NCBI GenBank assembly: GCA_947372155.1
Contig: CANBSM010000107.1
Coordinates: forward strand, 1 to 5,068
Source: Burkholderiaceae bacterium
Lineage (GTDB): Bacteria; Pseudomonadota; Gammaproteobacteria; Burkholderiales; Burkholderiaceae
Reading direction: 5' to 3'
DNA: 5,068 nt
In this document: in pieces, positions 1-5,068 of the stretch
How the letters are laid out: each line of letters starts with the position of its first letter
Numbering within the stretch: the stretch's first letter is position 1
Notes under the pieces: model-generated
The model's database searches: none
What the model saw: only the letters and a program-made list of their open reading frames with translations
What the model was told of the DNA's origin: nothing
Made by a program: the position numbers and the translations under genes

Positions 1-321
1 CCAACCTTAGTTGGCGAACTCAAAGATGGCGTAGTGCGTGAATATGAAATTCACCCAAAAGATTTTGGATTAAATACCGCACTCACCAACAGCTTTAAAG
101 TAACTAATGCCCAAGAGTCCAAGCAGATTGTTATGGATGTGCTCGATGGCAAACCCGGACCTGCAAGCGATATCGTCTGCCTTAATGCTGGCGCCACACT
201 CTATGTAGCTGGAGTAGCAAAAGATATTGCAAAGGGTGTTGCCCTTGCCAAAACAGCCATATCCTCCGGAGTAGCGCGTCAAAAGTTAGACGCTTTTGTT
301 GCAGCAACCCAATCTAAATAA
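1..321 (+). CDS. trpD: Anthranilate phosphoribosyltransferase, C-terminal part (5' end outside window)
   Basis: TrpD transfers the phosphoribosyl group of PRPP to anthranilate, the second step of tryptophan synthesis from chorismate, in the cytoplasm. The reading frame is open from base 1 and ends at TAA 319-321, giving 106 residues. The family is usually about 340 residues, so roughly the last third is present and the PRPP-binding and catalytic motifs lie upstream. Recognisable C-terminal family features are the segment around EIHPKDFGL and the stretch LNAGATLYVAGVAKDIAKGV, which forms part of the large alpha/beta domain of the phosphoribosyltransferase/nucleoside phosphorylase fold. The first in-frame ATG (34) is internal and should not be taken as the start. 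trpC follows after 10 bases in the same direction, as expected for a trp operon. The identification is family recognition supported by context. Confidence 0.93.
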   Translation, partial: PTLVGELKDGVVREYEIHPKDFGLNTALTNSFKVTNAQESKQIVMDVLDGKPGPASDIVCLNAGATLYVAGVAKDIAKGVALAKTAISSGVARQKLDAFVAATQSK

Positions 322-331
322 ATGATTATTC

Positions 332-1135
332 ATGAGCGATATCCTCGATAAAATTGTTGCCACTAAAAAGATTGAAGTGGCCAACTGTCTGCAGAAAATA
401 TCACTTGGCAATCAACGTGAGCAAGCTGAGGCCAACAATCATGACGCACTTTTAAAGCCAAGAGGCTTTATTCAGGCTATTGAGAGCAAGATCTCAGCCG
501 GCAAAGCTGGTGTCATCACAGAAATTAAGAAGGCAAGCCCAAGCAAGGGGATTTTGCGCGAGAACTTCGTGCCAGCAAATATTGCTCAGTCTTATGAAAA
601 GCATGGTGCAGCTTGTTTATCAGTGCTGACTGATGTGGATTATTTTCAAGGCTGCAATGCCTATCTGCAAGAAGCACGGGCTGCTTGCCATATTCCGGTA
701 TTACGCAAAGACTTCACTATAGACCCATATCAAGTGTATGAAGCACGTGCGATTGGGGCTGATGCAATCTTGCTCATCGTGGCTTGCCTAGAATTAAATC
801 AAATGAAAGAGCTCGAGGCTTGCGCCCACGAATTAGGACTAGATGTTTTAGTCGAAGTTCATAACGCACCAGAATTAGAGCAGGCACTAGAACTCAAAAC
901 GCCATTACTTGGCATTAACAATCGCAACCTCAAAACCTTTGAGGTGACACTGCAAACCACTCTCTCACTAATGTCCATGGTTCCGGACAATAAAACTTTA
1001 GTAACAGAGTCCGGGATCTTGAGTCGGGCTGATGTAGAGCTCATGCGCAACAATCAAATCAATGCATTCTTGGTTGGGGAAGCATTTATGCGCGCCACAG
1101 ACCCTGGTACAGCTCTTAGTGAGCTGTTTGCCTAG
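332..1135 (+). CDS. trpC: Indole-3-glycerol phosphate synthase
   Basis: TrpC closes the indole ring: it converts carboxyphenylaminodeoxyribulose phosphate to indole-3-glycerol phosphate with loss of CO2 and water. The 267-residue product is full length for a monofunctional enzyme and has no fused TrpF domain. The (beta/alpha)8 active-site set is intact: E64 and K66 in [11 protein letters not shown]126 in LRKDF, E175 in LVEVH, N196 and R198 in GINNRN, E226-S227 in TESGI, and G249-E250 near the phosphate-binding end. Residue assignments were made by comparing motifs with known synthases. The ATG at 332 lies 10 bases after the trpD stop. No strong Shine-Dalgarno sequence precedes it, so translation may depend partly on coupling to trpD. 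The last 20 bases overlap the 3' end of the convergent membrane-protein gene. A weak hairpin at the end may terminate the operon. Confidence 0.97.
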   Translation: MSDILDKIVATKKIEVANCLQKISLGNQREQAEANNHDALLKPRGFIQAIESKISAGKAGVITEIKKASPSKGILRENFVPANIAQSYEKHGAACLSVLTDVDYFQGCNAYLQEARAACHIPVLRKDFTIDPYQVYEARAIGADAILLIVACLELNQMKELEACAHELGLDVLVEVHNAPELEQALELKTPLLGINNRNLKTFEVTLQTTLSLMSMVPDNKTLVTESGILSRADVELMRNNQINAFLVGEAFMRATDPGTALSELFA

Positions 1136-1144
1136 TTTTTCTTA
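1109..1144 (+). terminator. Possible weak terminator at the end of trpC
   Basis: A perfect 7-base inverted repeat, ACAGCTC (1109-1115) and GAGCTGT (1121-1127), encloses a 5-base loop. A T-rich stretch starts at 1136, about 8 bases after the stem, which is further than in a classical intrinsic terminator. A second overlapping pair, TGCCTAG (1129-1135) and CTAGGCA (1151-1157), could form an alternative stem. The hairpin lies inside the trpC coding end and includes the stop codon of the opposing gene. Termination is inferred only from position and the T-run. Confidence 0.3.
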
Positions 1145-1685
1145 ATAGATCTAGGCAGTACTTGATCAAAGAGATCAACAATAGCGAGCCAAGCACATCA
1201 CCAATAAACATCACTATAAAGTGATTTACGGTACCCGTATTTTCTAAGGCCATTGTCGAAAACCACAACTGATGTAGGCCCGCTGAGAGCAAGGCATATA
1301 TCAAAATACATGCAATGAGTTTCGGGAAGTTGAGGTTGCTCAAATCCGACTCAAGGCGAAGATTGCTAAATACAAAAAATCTTGCCAAGTAAGGTGCAAA
1401 TCCCGAAATTAATCCAGTTCCAATACATAAGATTGGTTCGTGCGGAAACTCACCGTAATAACTAATTAAAAATGATGCTATAGCGATGCCAATCGCCCCG
1501 GGCAAACCAAATATCAAAGTTAAAAATAAGCGTAGGCCTGCCGGCAAATAAATCCAGCTTACCCCTAGGCCAAAAGTGATATCACTCGTTAACCAGTTGT
1601 TAAAATAGAAAAGAAATGTGTACGCCATCGCACTAATGAGGCATCCAATTAACCACTCAGAAGAAATTGCTAATAATTTAGACAT
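1116..1685 (-). CDS. Small multi-pass membrane protein, MASE1-like
   Basis: The 189-residue product is very hydrophobic, with about six likely membrane segments (roughly residues 10-30, 42-58, 60-77, 84-104, 121-142 and 155-176) and a short basic C-terminal tail (LRKTRQ). Two spots recall the MASE1 membrane sensor domain: a helix start rich in proline and glycine, [13 protein letters not shown] (P48, A49, G50), followed by a glycine-rich helix [10 protein letters not shown], and near the end a helix with GDVLGSLLL (G162, D163, G166). MASE1 normally sits N-terminal to a histidine kinase or diguanylate cyclase domain. Here the protein stops after the membrane part, and neither the protein nor the adjacent DNA carries such an output domain. 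The function is unknown and MASE1 similarity is suggested by eye only. The start ATG (1683-1685) has no clear Shine-Dalgarno sequence. The gene diverges from a winged-helix regulator gene, and its 3' end overlaps trpC by 20 bases. Confidence 0.8.
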   Translation of the reverse strand: MSKLLAISSEWLIGCLISAMAYTFLFYFNNWLTSDITFGLGVSWIYLPAGLRLFLTLIFGLPGAIGIAIASFLISYYGEFPHEPILCIGTGLISGFAPYLARFFVFSNLRLESDLSNLNFPKLIACILIYALLSAGLHQLWFSTMALENTGTVNHFIVMFIGDVLGSLLLISLIKYCLDLLRKTRQTAH

Positions 1686-1710
1686 TGCTTTTAGTATGGC
1701 TTAAGTTTTA

Positions 1711-1724
1711 TTGATGCGTATCAA
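1711..1724. promoter_or_regulatory. FNR/Anr-type binding site
   Basis: The sequence TTGATgcgtATCAA matches all ten specified bases of the FNR consensus TTGAT-N4-ATCAA. The symmetry extends one base further on each side (A1710 and T1725). Its centre, 1717.5, is 32 bases upstream of the minus-strand start codon and 77 bases upstream of the plus-strand one. A -10-like TACACT begins 23 bases after the site on the plus strand, close to the 22-base gap of an FNR class II promoter. Toward the minus gene the same geometry would put the transcript start inside the coding region, so repression is more plausible in that direction. An alternative is that the dyad is the operator of the adjacent winged-helix protein. 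Confidence 0.55.
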
Positions 1725-1747
1725 TTGCTAAAATCAAACTAAGGGAA

Positions 1748-1753
1748 TACACT
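1748..1753 (+). promoter_or_regulatory. Candidate -10 element for the winged-helix gene
   Basis: TACACT matches four of six bases of the sigma-70 -10 consensus. A start site about 7 bases downstream (near 1760) would lie about 42 bases from the centre of the FNR-type dyad, the class II activator distance, and would leave a leader of about 35 bases. There is no good -35 hexamer, as expected if an activator replaces it. TAAAAT at 1781-1786 is an alternative -10 that would give an almost leaderless transcript. Confidence 0.3.
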
Positions 1754-1757
1754 TACG

Positions 1758-1773
1758 TTAGCCCTAGAGCTAA
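1758..1773. repeat. Short inverted repeat in the leader of the winged-helix gene
   Basis: TTAGC (1758-1762) and GCTAA (1769-1773) are perfect inverted repeats 6 bases apart. They lie about 20 bases before the start codon and close to the inferred transcript start. The dyad could be an operator for autoregulation by the encoded DNA-binding protein, or a small RNA hairpin. It is short enough to be chance in AT-rich DNA. Confidence 0.3.
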
Positions 1774-1794
1774 TAAATACTAAAATTAATAACT

Positions 1795-2145
1795 ATGTCA
1801 TCTACTAAACCATCTCCTTACATCAAGTTCCTCAACTTGTTGGATGCCCTCGATCGCATCAACCCAGGGAAAAAACTTGATTGCATCGAAGAGAGTTTGC
1901 TTGATAAGGTTGTTTCTTGCGCCCATGCAAAGCAGGCAATTTTGGTTGGTGATTTGATTTCTATTTCTGATCTTGGTTCACAAGCCACATTGCATGGTCG
2001 ACTTAAAAATCTCAGCGCATTGGGTTACATCAAAATGGCAGCGAATGCTGATGGTCGCAAAAAAGAAGTGTTGCCTACCAAGATTGCCTTAAAGCGCTAT
2101 GAAGAAATTTCTAAATGTCTAGAGAAGGCAGCAAAAGCCTCATAA
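1795..2145 (+). CDS. Small winged-helix (MarR-like) DNA-binding protein
   Basis: The 116-residue product appears to be a cytoplasmic transcription regulator. Residues 1-40 are mostly helical (FLNLLDALDRI) and could form a dimerisation helix. Residues 46-61 (KQAILVGDLISISDLG) look like the first two helices of a helix-turn-helix. Residues 62-79 (SQATLHGRLKNLSALGYI) look like the recognition helix. Residues 80-96 form a wing containing NADGRKKEVLPT, which resembles the D-x-R...LT wing pattern of MarR proteins, followed by a final helix (KRYEEISKCLEKA). At 116 residues it is shorter than typical MarR members of about 140-150. No ligand-binding or metal site is obvious; its three cysteines (C30, C42, C108) do not form a recognisable motif. 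The target and signal are unknown. It diverges from the membrane-protein gene, so regulation of that neighbour is a natural guess. A strong terminator follows 25 bases after the stop. Confidence 0.85.
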   Translation: MSSTKPSPYIKFLNLLDALDRINPGKKLDCIEESLLDKVVSCAHAKQAILVGDLISISDLGSQATLHGRLKNLSALGYIKMAANADGRKKEVLPTKIALKRYEEISKCLEKAAKAS

Positions 2146-2170
2146 CCAGTTATAGCTCCACTGCATAAGC

Positions 2171-2195
2171 AAAAAGCCCTGAAAAGGGCTTTTTT
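2171..2195. terminator. Strong, probably bidirectional intrinsic terminator
   Basis: A perfect 10-base stem, AAAAAGCCCT (2171-2180) with AGGGCTTTTT (2185-2194), closes a GAAA tetraloop. The stem runs into a T-tract in the plus direction (2190-2195) and, because of its A-rich left arm, into a T-tract on the minus strand as well. It sits between two convergent genes, the winged-helix gene ending at 2145 and ychF ending at 2218, and can terminate both. Confidence 0.9.
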
Positions 2196-2217
2196 ATTGG
2201 GTAAAAATAAGATTGCT

Positions 2218-3312
2218 TTAGACGTTAAACAAGAAGTTCAATACATCTCCATCTTTAACAACGTATTCCTTGCCTTCGGCGCGCATCTTCCCAGCTTCCT
2301 TAGCCCCAGACTCCCCCTTGAATTGCACAAAGTCTTCATAGGAGATTGTCTGAGCACGAATAAAACCACGCTCAAAGTCTGTATGAATCACACCAGCTGC
2401 TTGAGGTGCCGTATCACCGACGTGAATAGTCCAGGCACGAACCTCTTTAACTCCCGCAGTGAAATAGGTTTGCAAACCAAGTAATGAATAGCCCGCACGA
2501 ATCACGCGGTCTAGGCCCGGCTCTTCCATGCCTAAGTCAGACAAGAACTCAATCTTGTCGGCTTCTTCTAAGTCAGCGATCTCCGCTTCAATCGCAGCGC
2601 ATACGGCAACAACTGGAGCATTTTCTTTTGCCGCATGTTGCTTGACTGCTTCGAGGTGTGGATTATTTGAGAAGCCATCTTCTTTCACATTTGCAACATA
2701 CATAGCAGGCTTAGCAGTAATCAAACACAACGGTTTAATTAATAATTTTTCATCGTCATTCAGATTCAAGCTACGCACCGGCAAAGCAGAATCTAAGTGA
2801 GTCTGAACTTTAGTCAGAACAGCAACCAAAGCAGCAGCCTCTTTATCATTGCCAGACTTAGCCGCCTTGCTTGATCGATTCAGGGTTTTTTCAACCGTCG
2901 CCAAATCAGACAAAGCCAATTCGGTATCAATCACACCAATGTCAGCAATCGGATCAATCTTTCCAGCGACGTGAATGACGTTGGGATCCTCAAAACACCG
3001 CACGACATGGGTAATGGCATCCGTTTCACGAATATTCGCTAAAAACTGATTACCAAGACCCTCGCCTTTTGAAGCGCCAGCCACCAAGCCAGCAATATCG
3101 ACAAATTCGACTGCTGCAGGCAGGATGCGCTCAGGCTTCACGATCTCAGCCAAAGCGGCTAGACGGGGGTCAGGAACCTCAACAACGCCCACATTAGGCT
3201 CGATCGTGCAGAAAGGATAGTTTTCCGCTGCGATTCCAGCCTTGGTAAGCGCATTAAAGAGGGTAGATTTGCCGACGTTAGGCAGGCCGACGATGCCACA
3301 TTTCAAAGACAT
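2218..3312 (-). CDS. ychF: Redox-regulated, ribosome-associated ATPase YchF (OLA1 family)
   Basis: YchF is a universally conserved P-loop protein of the Obg branch that prefers ATP to GTP, binds ribosomes, and in E. coli is linked to oxidative stress responses. The 364 residues match the family length (E. coli has 363). The P-loop G9-LPNV-GKST is intact, residues 72-76 (DIAGL) form the G3 motif, and the region corresponding to G4 reads N208-V-K-E211 instead of NKxD, the change associated with ATP preference. H114 in NVIHVAG matches the histidine proposed to be catalytic in this hydrophobic-substituted (HAS-type) NTPase. A coiled-coil insertion (about 130-180) and the C-terminal TGS domain (about 280-364, [11 protein letters not shown] and [12 protein letters not shown]) complete the expected order. 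The gene converges on the terminator at 2171-2195 and diverges from the hydroxylase gene 40 bases away. No strong Shine-Dalgarno sequence precedes the ATG. Confidence 0.98.
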   Translation of the reverse strand: MSLKCGIVGLPNVGKSTLFNALTKAGIAAENYPFCTIEPNVGVVEVPDPRLAALAEIVKPERILPAAVEFVDIAGLVAGASKGEGLGNQFLANIRETDAITHVVRCFEDPNVIHVAGKIDPIADIGVIDTELALSDLATVEKTLNRSSKAAKSGNDKEAAALVAVLTKVQTHLDSALPVRSLNLNDDEKLLIKPLCLITAKPAMYVANVKEDGFSNNPHLEAVKQHAAKENAPVVAVCAAIEAEIADLEEADKIEFLSDLGMEEPGLDRVIRAGYSLLGLQTYFTAGVKEVRAWTIHVGDTAPQAAGVIHTDFERGFIRAQTISYEDFVQFKGESGAKEAGKMRAEGKEYVVKDGDVLNFLFNV

Positions 3313-3352
3313 AGCGTTATTGTAAAGGGGCTGGTTTCGATATCATCGAGTT
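3313..3352. promoter_or_regulatory. 40-base divergent intergenic region between ychF and the hydroxylase gene
   Basis: This short gap must carry the translation signals of both genes, and the promoters probably reach into the coding ends. On the minus strand TACAAT (3324 to 3319) is a good -10 match. It would start transcription at or next to the ychF ATG and so suggests a leaderless or near-leaderless message. On the plus strand TATTGT (3318-3323) is a weaker -10 overlapping it. A dyad TCGAT-ATC-ATCGA (3337-3349) lies just before the hydroxylase start. None has a convincing -35 partner, so confidence is low. Confidence 0.3.
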
Positions 3353-4618
3353 ATGTCAGAAGTTCATCCAAATAACGCATCTAAATCCCACAACCAAATC
3401 CGCACAGTAGATGTTGTTGTGGTTGGCGGAGGCATTACTGGTAAGGCTTGCGCCCTTGGTCTAGCCCAGCTAGGCTTACAAACCATTGAAATTGCCCCCG
3501 ATTTAGCGCAAAACGTCCCAAGCCCGCAAGGCGCTCAATGGGGGCAAAGAATCTACGCTTTTTCGCCTAGCACCCAAAAATTACTGGCTCATTTGCACAT
3601 TTGGGATGCAATTGATCACAGCCGCCTACAAGCAGTCCGAGATATGCGCATCTACGGTGATCGAGGCGAAAAGAATGACCATCTCCATCTTTCTGCATTT
3701 GAAGCGGGCACTCCACAACTTGCGTGGATTGGAGAAGCTAATGTAATTGAGCACACCATCGATCAAGCTTCGCGTTTTCAGAATAAGTTAGAGCGCACCA
3801 ATGATGTTGTGGAAAGAATTCAGGTAGATGCTGATGGAAGTATTCTGCATTTAAAAAACGGTGGGCGCATTCGTGCACAACTTGTAATAGCGGCTGATGG
3901 TGCCAACTCACCAATTCGCAATGAATTAGGCATCAGCGCAAGTGAAGAAAGTTATTCACAGAGTGCAGTAGTTGCCAATTGGCTTTGCGAATATCCCCAT
4001 TTAGAAACTGCCTTCCAATGGTTTTTGCCAGGCGGCGATATTGTAGCGATGCTGCCCTTGCCAGGAAAACAAGTGTCGATGGTTTGGTCTACTTCCCCAG
4101 AACATGCAGCTGATTTATTAAAACTAGATCAAGCGCAATGGCTGGATCAATTCTCCTCCATTGCTAGTGGCGCAATTACCAAACAATTAGGTGCACTGAG
4201 TTTGAGCTCAGTACCAGCAGCCTTCCCATTAAGAAAGATTCGAGCCAAACGAATTATCGGACCAGACTTCTCTCCGAAGGTTGTGCTCATTGGCGATGCC
4301 GCCCATGTCATGCATCCACTAGCTGGGCAAGGCCTTAATCTGGGGCTTCGAGATGTTGCGGTACTACTGAATATTTTGGGCAAGCGTGAATCCTTCCGCA
4401 CACCTAGTGACCTTGTATTACTAAGGCGTTACGAACGACAACGTCAAGGCGACACCAGCGCACTCTTATGGGTGACCGATAAACTCAAGAAATTATTTTC
4501 TGCAAGCAGCAGTACTGAACGCCAGCTCCGTAACTGGGGTTTAGGTCTCGTGAACAAAAGCCACTTTATAAAACAGCGCTTGATTGAACGCGCTCTAGGA
4601 GAAATTGATTTTGAATAA
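3353..4618 (+). CDS. FAD-dependent ubiquinone-biosynthesis monooxygenase (UbiH/UbiF/UbiI family)
   Basis: Members of this family use FAD, NAD(P)H and O2 to hydroxylate the aromatic ring of ubiquinone precursors at the inner face of the cytoplasmic membrane. The 421-residue product is full length. The N-terminal dinucleotide-binding motif VVVVGGGITG has its glycines at 25, 27 and 30. The DG motif ADGANSP is at 181-187. The GD motif IGDAAH (313-318) is followed by HPLAGQGLNLGLRD (321-334), which fits the COQ6/UbiH family signature. The C-terminal part (about 340-421) has a helical stretch ending in basic residues, typical of the family. Which ring position it hydroxylates (C1, C5 or C6) cannot be told from sequence alone because betaproteobacterial paralogues differ in regioselectivity, so no specific symbol is given. 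The downstream dsbC-like gene overlaps it by 8 bases, indicating a shared transcript. Confidence 0.92.
   Translation: MSEVHPNNASKSHNQIRTVDVVVVGGGITGKACALGLAQLGLQTIEIAPDLAQNVPSPQGAQWGQRIYAFSPSTQKLLAHLHIWDAIDHSRLQAVRDMRIYGDRGEKNDHLHLSAFEAGTPQLAWIGEANVIEHTIDQASRFQNKLERTNDVVERIQVDADGSILHLKNGGRIRAQLVIAADGANSPIRNELGISASEESYSQSAVVANWLCEYPHLETAFQWFLPGGDIVAMLPLPGKQVSMVWSTSPEHAADLLKLDQAQWLDQFSSIASGAITKQLGALSLSSVPAAFPLRKIRAKRIIGPDFSPKVVLIGDAAHVMHPLAGQGLNLGLRDVAVLLNILGKRESFRTPSDLVLLRRYERQRQGDTSALLWVTDKLKKLFSASSSTERQLRNWGLGLVNKSHFIKQRLIERALGEIDFE
4597..4602 (+). promoter_or_regulatory. Ribosome binding site fixing the TTG start of dsbC
   Basis: AGGAGA lies inside the 3' end of the hydroxylase gene, 8 bases before TTG 4611-4613. 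It is the best Shine-Dalgarno match seen at any start in this window. It supports TTG as the real start, since the following region contains no in-frame ATG before the signal peptide. Confidence 0.75.
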
Positions 4619-5068
4619 ATTGTTATCTGCGATTGCATTCATTGGCGCTGCCCTGCTCTGCACTACCCCACTTCACGCACAACAAGAACAGCAATTAAAG
4701 ACTGAGATCCAAAAGAAGTTAGGCACCAATGCCAAAGTGAAAAGTGTTTCACCAGCCCCAGTTTCTGGACTTTATGAAGTATTGGTTGGCAATGATATTT
4801 TTTATACTGATACTTCTGGGAAGTATCTGATTCAAGGGGAAATCATTGAGCTCGCATCCGGTAAAAATATTACCGAGCAAAGACAGGCGGACTTAAATCG
4901 TATTAAATGGAGTGAATTGACACCTGCCAATGCGATTAAAAATGTTCGTGGCAATGGTAGTCGCCAGCTGGCAGTCTTCTCCGATCCAAACTGTGGCTAT
5001 TGCAAGCGTCTAGAGAAATCCCTGCAGCAGCTTGATAACGTCACGATCTATACCTACTTAATACCCAT
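4611..5068 (+). CDS. dsbC: Periplasmic thiol:disulfide interchange protein DsbC-like, N-terminal part (runs off window)
   Basis: DsbC is a periplasmic dimeric disulfide isomerase that reshuffles wrong disulfides and is kept reduced by DsbD. The visible 152 residues begin at TTG, which overlaps the hydroxylase stop by 8 bases and has a well-placed AGGAGA upstream. Residues 1-23 form a Sec signal peptide: K3, a hydrophobic core LLSAIAFIGAALL, and a cleavage site after LHA. The mature N-terminal region (about 24-85, with VSGLYEVLVGNDIFYTD and GKYLIQGEIIEL) matches the DsbC/DsbG dimerisation domain. A linker leads to the thioredoxin-like domain, where AVFSDPNCGYCKRLE carries the active-site pair C128-G-Y-C131. 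This CGYC motif is typical of DsbC, whereas DsbG usually has CPYC. Family length is about 235-245, so roughly the last third, including the cis-proline loop, lies outside. The TTG at 4620 is a less likely alternative start because it would remove the lysine from the signal peptide. Confidence 0.9.
   Translation, partial: MNKLLSAIAFIGAALLCTTPLHAQQEQQLKTEIQKKLGTNAKVKSVSPAPVSGLYEVLVGNDIFYTDTSGKYLIQGEIIELASGKNITEQRQADLNRIKWSELTPANAIKNVRGNGSRQLAVFSDPNCGYCKRLEKSLQQLDNVTIYTYLIP

Larger units (their letters stand above)
1686..1794. promoter_or_regulatory. Divergent intergenic promoter region
   Basis: These 109 AT-rich bases separate the 5' ends of the membrane-protein gene (minus) and the winged-helix gene (plus), so promoters for both should lie here. 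The region contains an FNR-type dyad (1711-1724), a second dyad TTAGC-N6-GCTAA (1758-1773), and several -10-like hexamers, including TACACT (1748-1753) and TAAAAT (1781-1786) on the plus strand. No consensus sigma-70 -35/-10 pair with 17-base spacing stands out on either strand, which would fit activator-dependent transcription. Neither gene has a clear Shine-Dalgarno sequence. Confidence 0.6.

Noticed and set aside
70..282. Minus-strand open frame of 70 codons opposite trpD
   Set aside because: It lies wholly within the recognisable trpD coding region, has no family resemblance and is best explained as a shadow frame.
859..1053. Minus-strand open frame opposite trpC
   Set aside because: It is antisense to the catalytic core of an intact trpC and shows no independent support.
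1701..1737. A sigma-70 promoter for the membrane gene from minus-strand TTGATT (1737 to 1732) and TCAATA (1714 to 1709)
   Set aside because: The 17-base spacing is right, but the -10 hexamer matches only two of six consensus bases, so it was not listed as a feature.
2197..2484. Plus-strand open frame of 95 codons opposite the 3' end of ychF
   Set aside because: It begins just after the terminator but is antisense to the conserved TGS domain of ychF. Its translation shows no protein-like pattern.
2528..2800. Plus-strand open frame of 90 codons opposite the middle of ychF
   Set aside because: It is serine- and alanine-rich low-quality sequence antisense to a highly conserved gene, so a shadow frame.
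3337..3349. Dyad TCGAT-ATC-ATCGA as a specific operator
   Set aside because: The arms are only five bases and match no binding consensus that I recognise. It is mentioned only within the intergenic entry.
4147..4401. Minus-strand open frames opposite the hydroxylase gene (4147-4401 and 4444-4638)
   Set aside because: They are antisense to the conserved FAD-binding and C-terminal regions, lack start signals and have no recognisable domains.

Overview
The window looks like a piece of chromosome from a betaproteobacterium of the Burkholderiaceae. The most likely genus is Polynucleobacter or a close relative. This rests on the style of the proteins, the moderate GC content, short intergenic gaps, and the grouping of trpD-trpC, ychF, a ubiquinone-type flavin hydroxylase and dsbC. 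The placement is from recognition and was not checked against any database.

Layout. Positions 1-321 hold the 3' third of trpD, followed after 10 bases by a complete trpC (332-1135); both belong to tryptophan synthesis. A minus-strand gene for a small multi-pass membrane protein resembling a bare MASE1 sensory domain (1116-1685) meets trpC tail to tail and overlaps it by 20 bases. A 109-base divergent intergenic region (1686-1794) separates it from a plus-strand gene for a 116-residue winged-helix, MarR-like DNA-binding protein (1795-2145). A strong hairpin terminator at 2171-2195 lies between that gene and the convergent minus-strand ychF (2218-3312). Only 40 bases separate ychF from a divergent UbiH/UbiF/UbiI-family monooxygenase gene (3353-4618). 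That gene overlaps by 8 bases a dsbC-like gene that begins at a TTG codon (4611) and runs off the right edge.

How the genes relate. Most of the window is housekeeping: tryptophan synthesis, a ribosome-associated ATPase, ubiquinone hydroxylation and periplasmic disulfide isomerisation. The accessory-looking part is the divergent pair between trpC and ychF. Its shared intergenic region contains TTGATgcgtATCAA, a perfect match to the FNR/Anr consensus TTGAT-N4-ATCAA. The spacing to a -10-like hexamer is close to that of an FNR class II promoter reading toward the winged-helix gene. Together with the MASE1-like membrane protein, this suggests a small oxygen- or redox-responsive module. That is an inference; no obviously new large system is visible. 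There is no gene-free stretch longer than 300 bases, and I saw no tRNA, rRNA, insertion sequence or CRISPR array.
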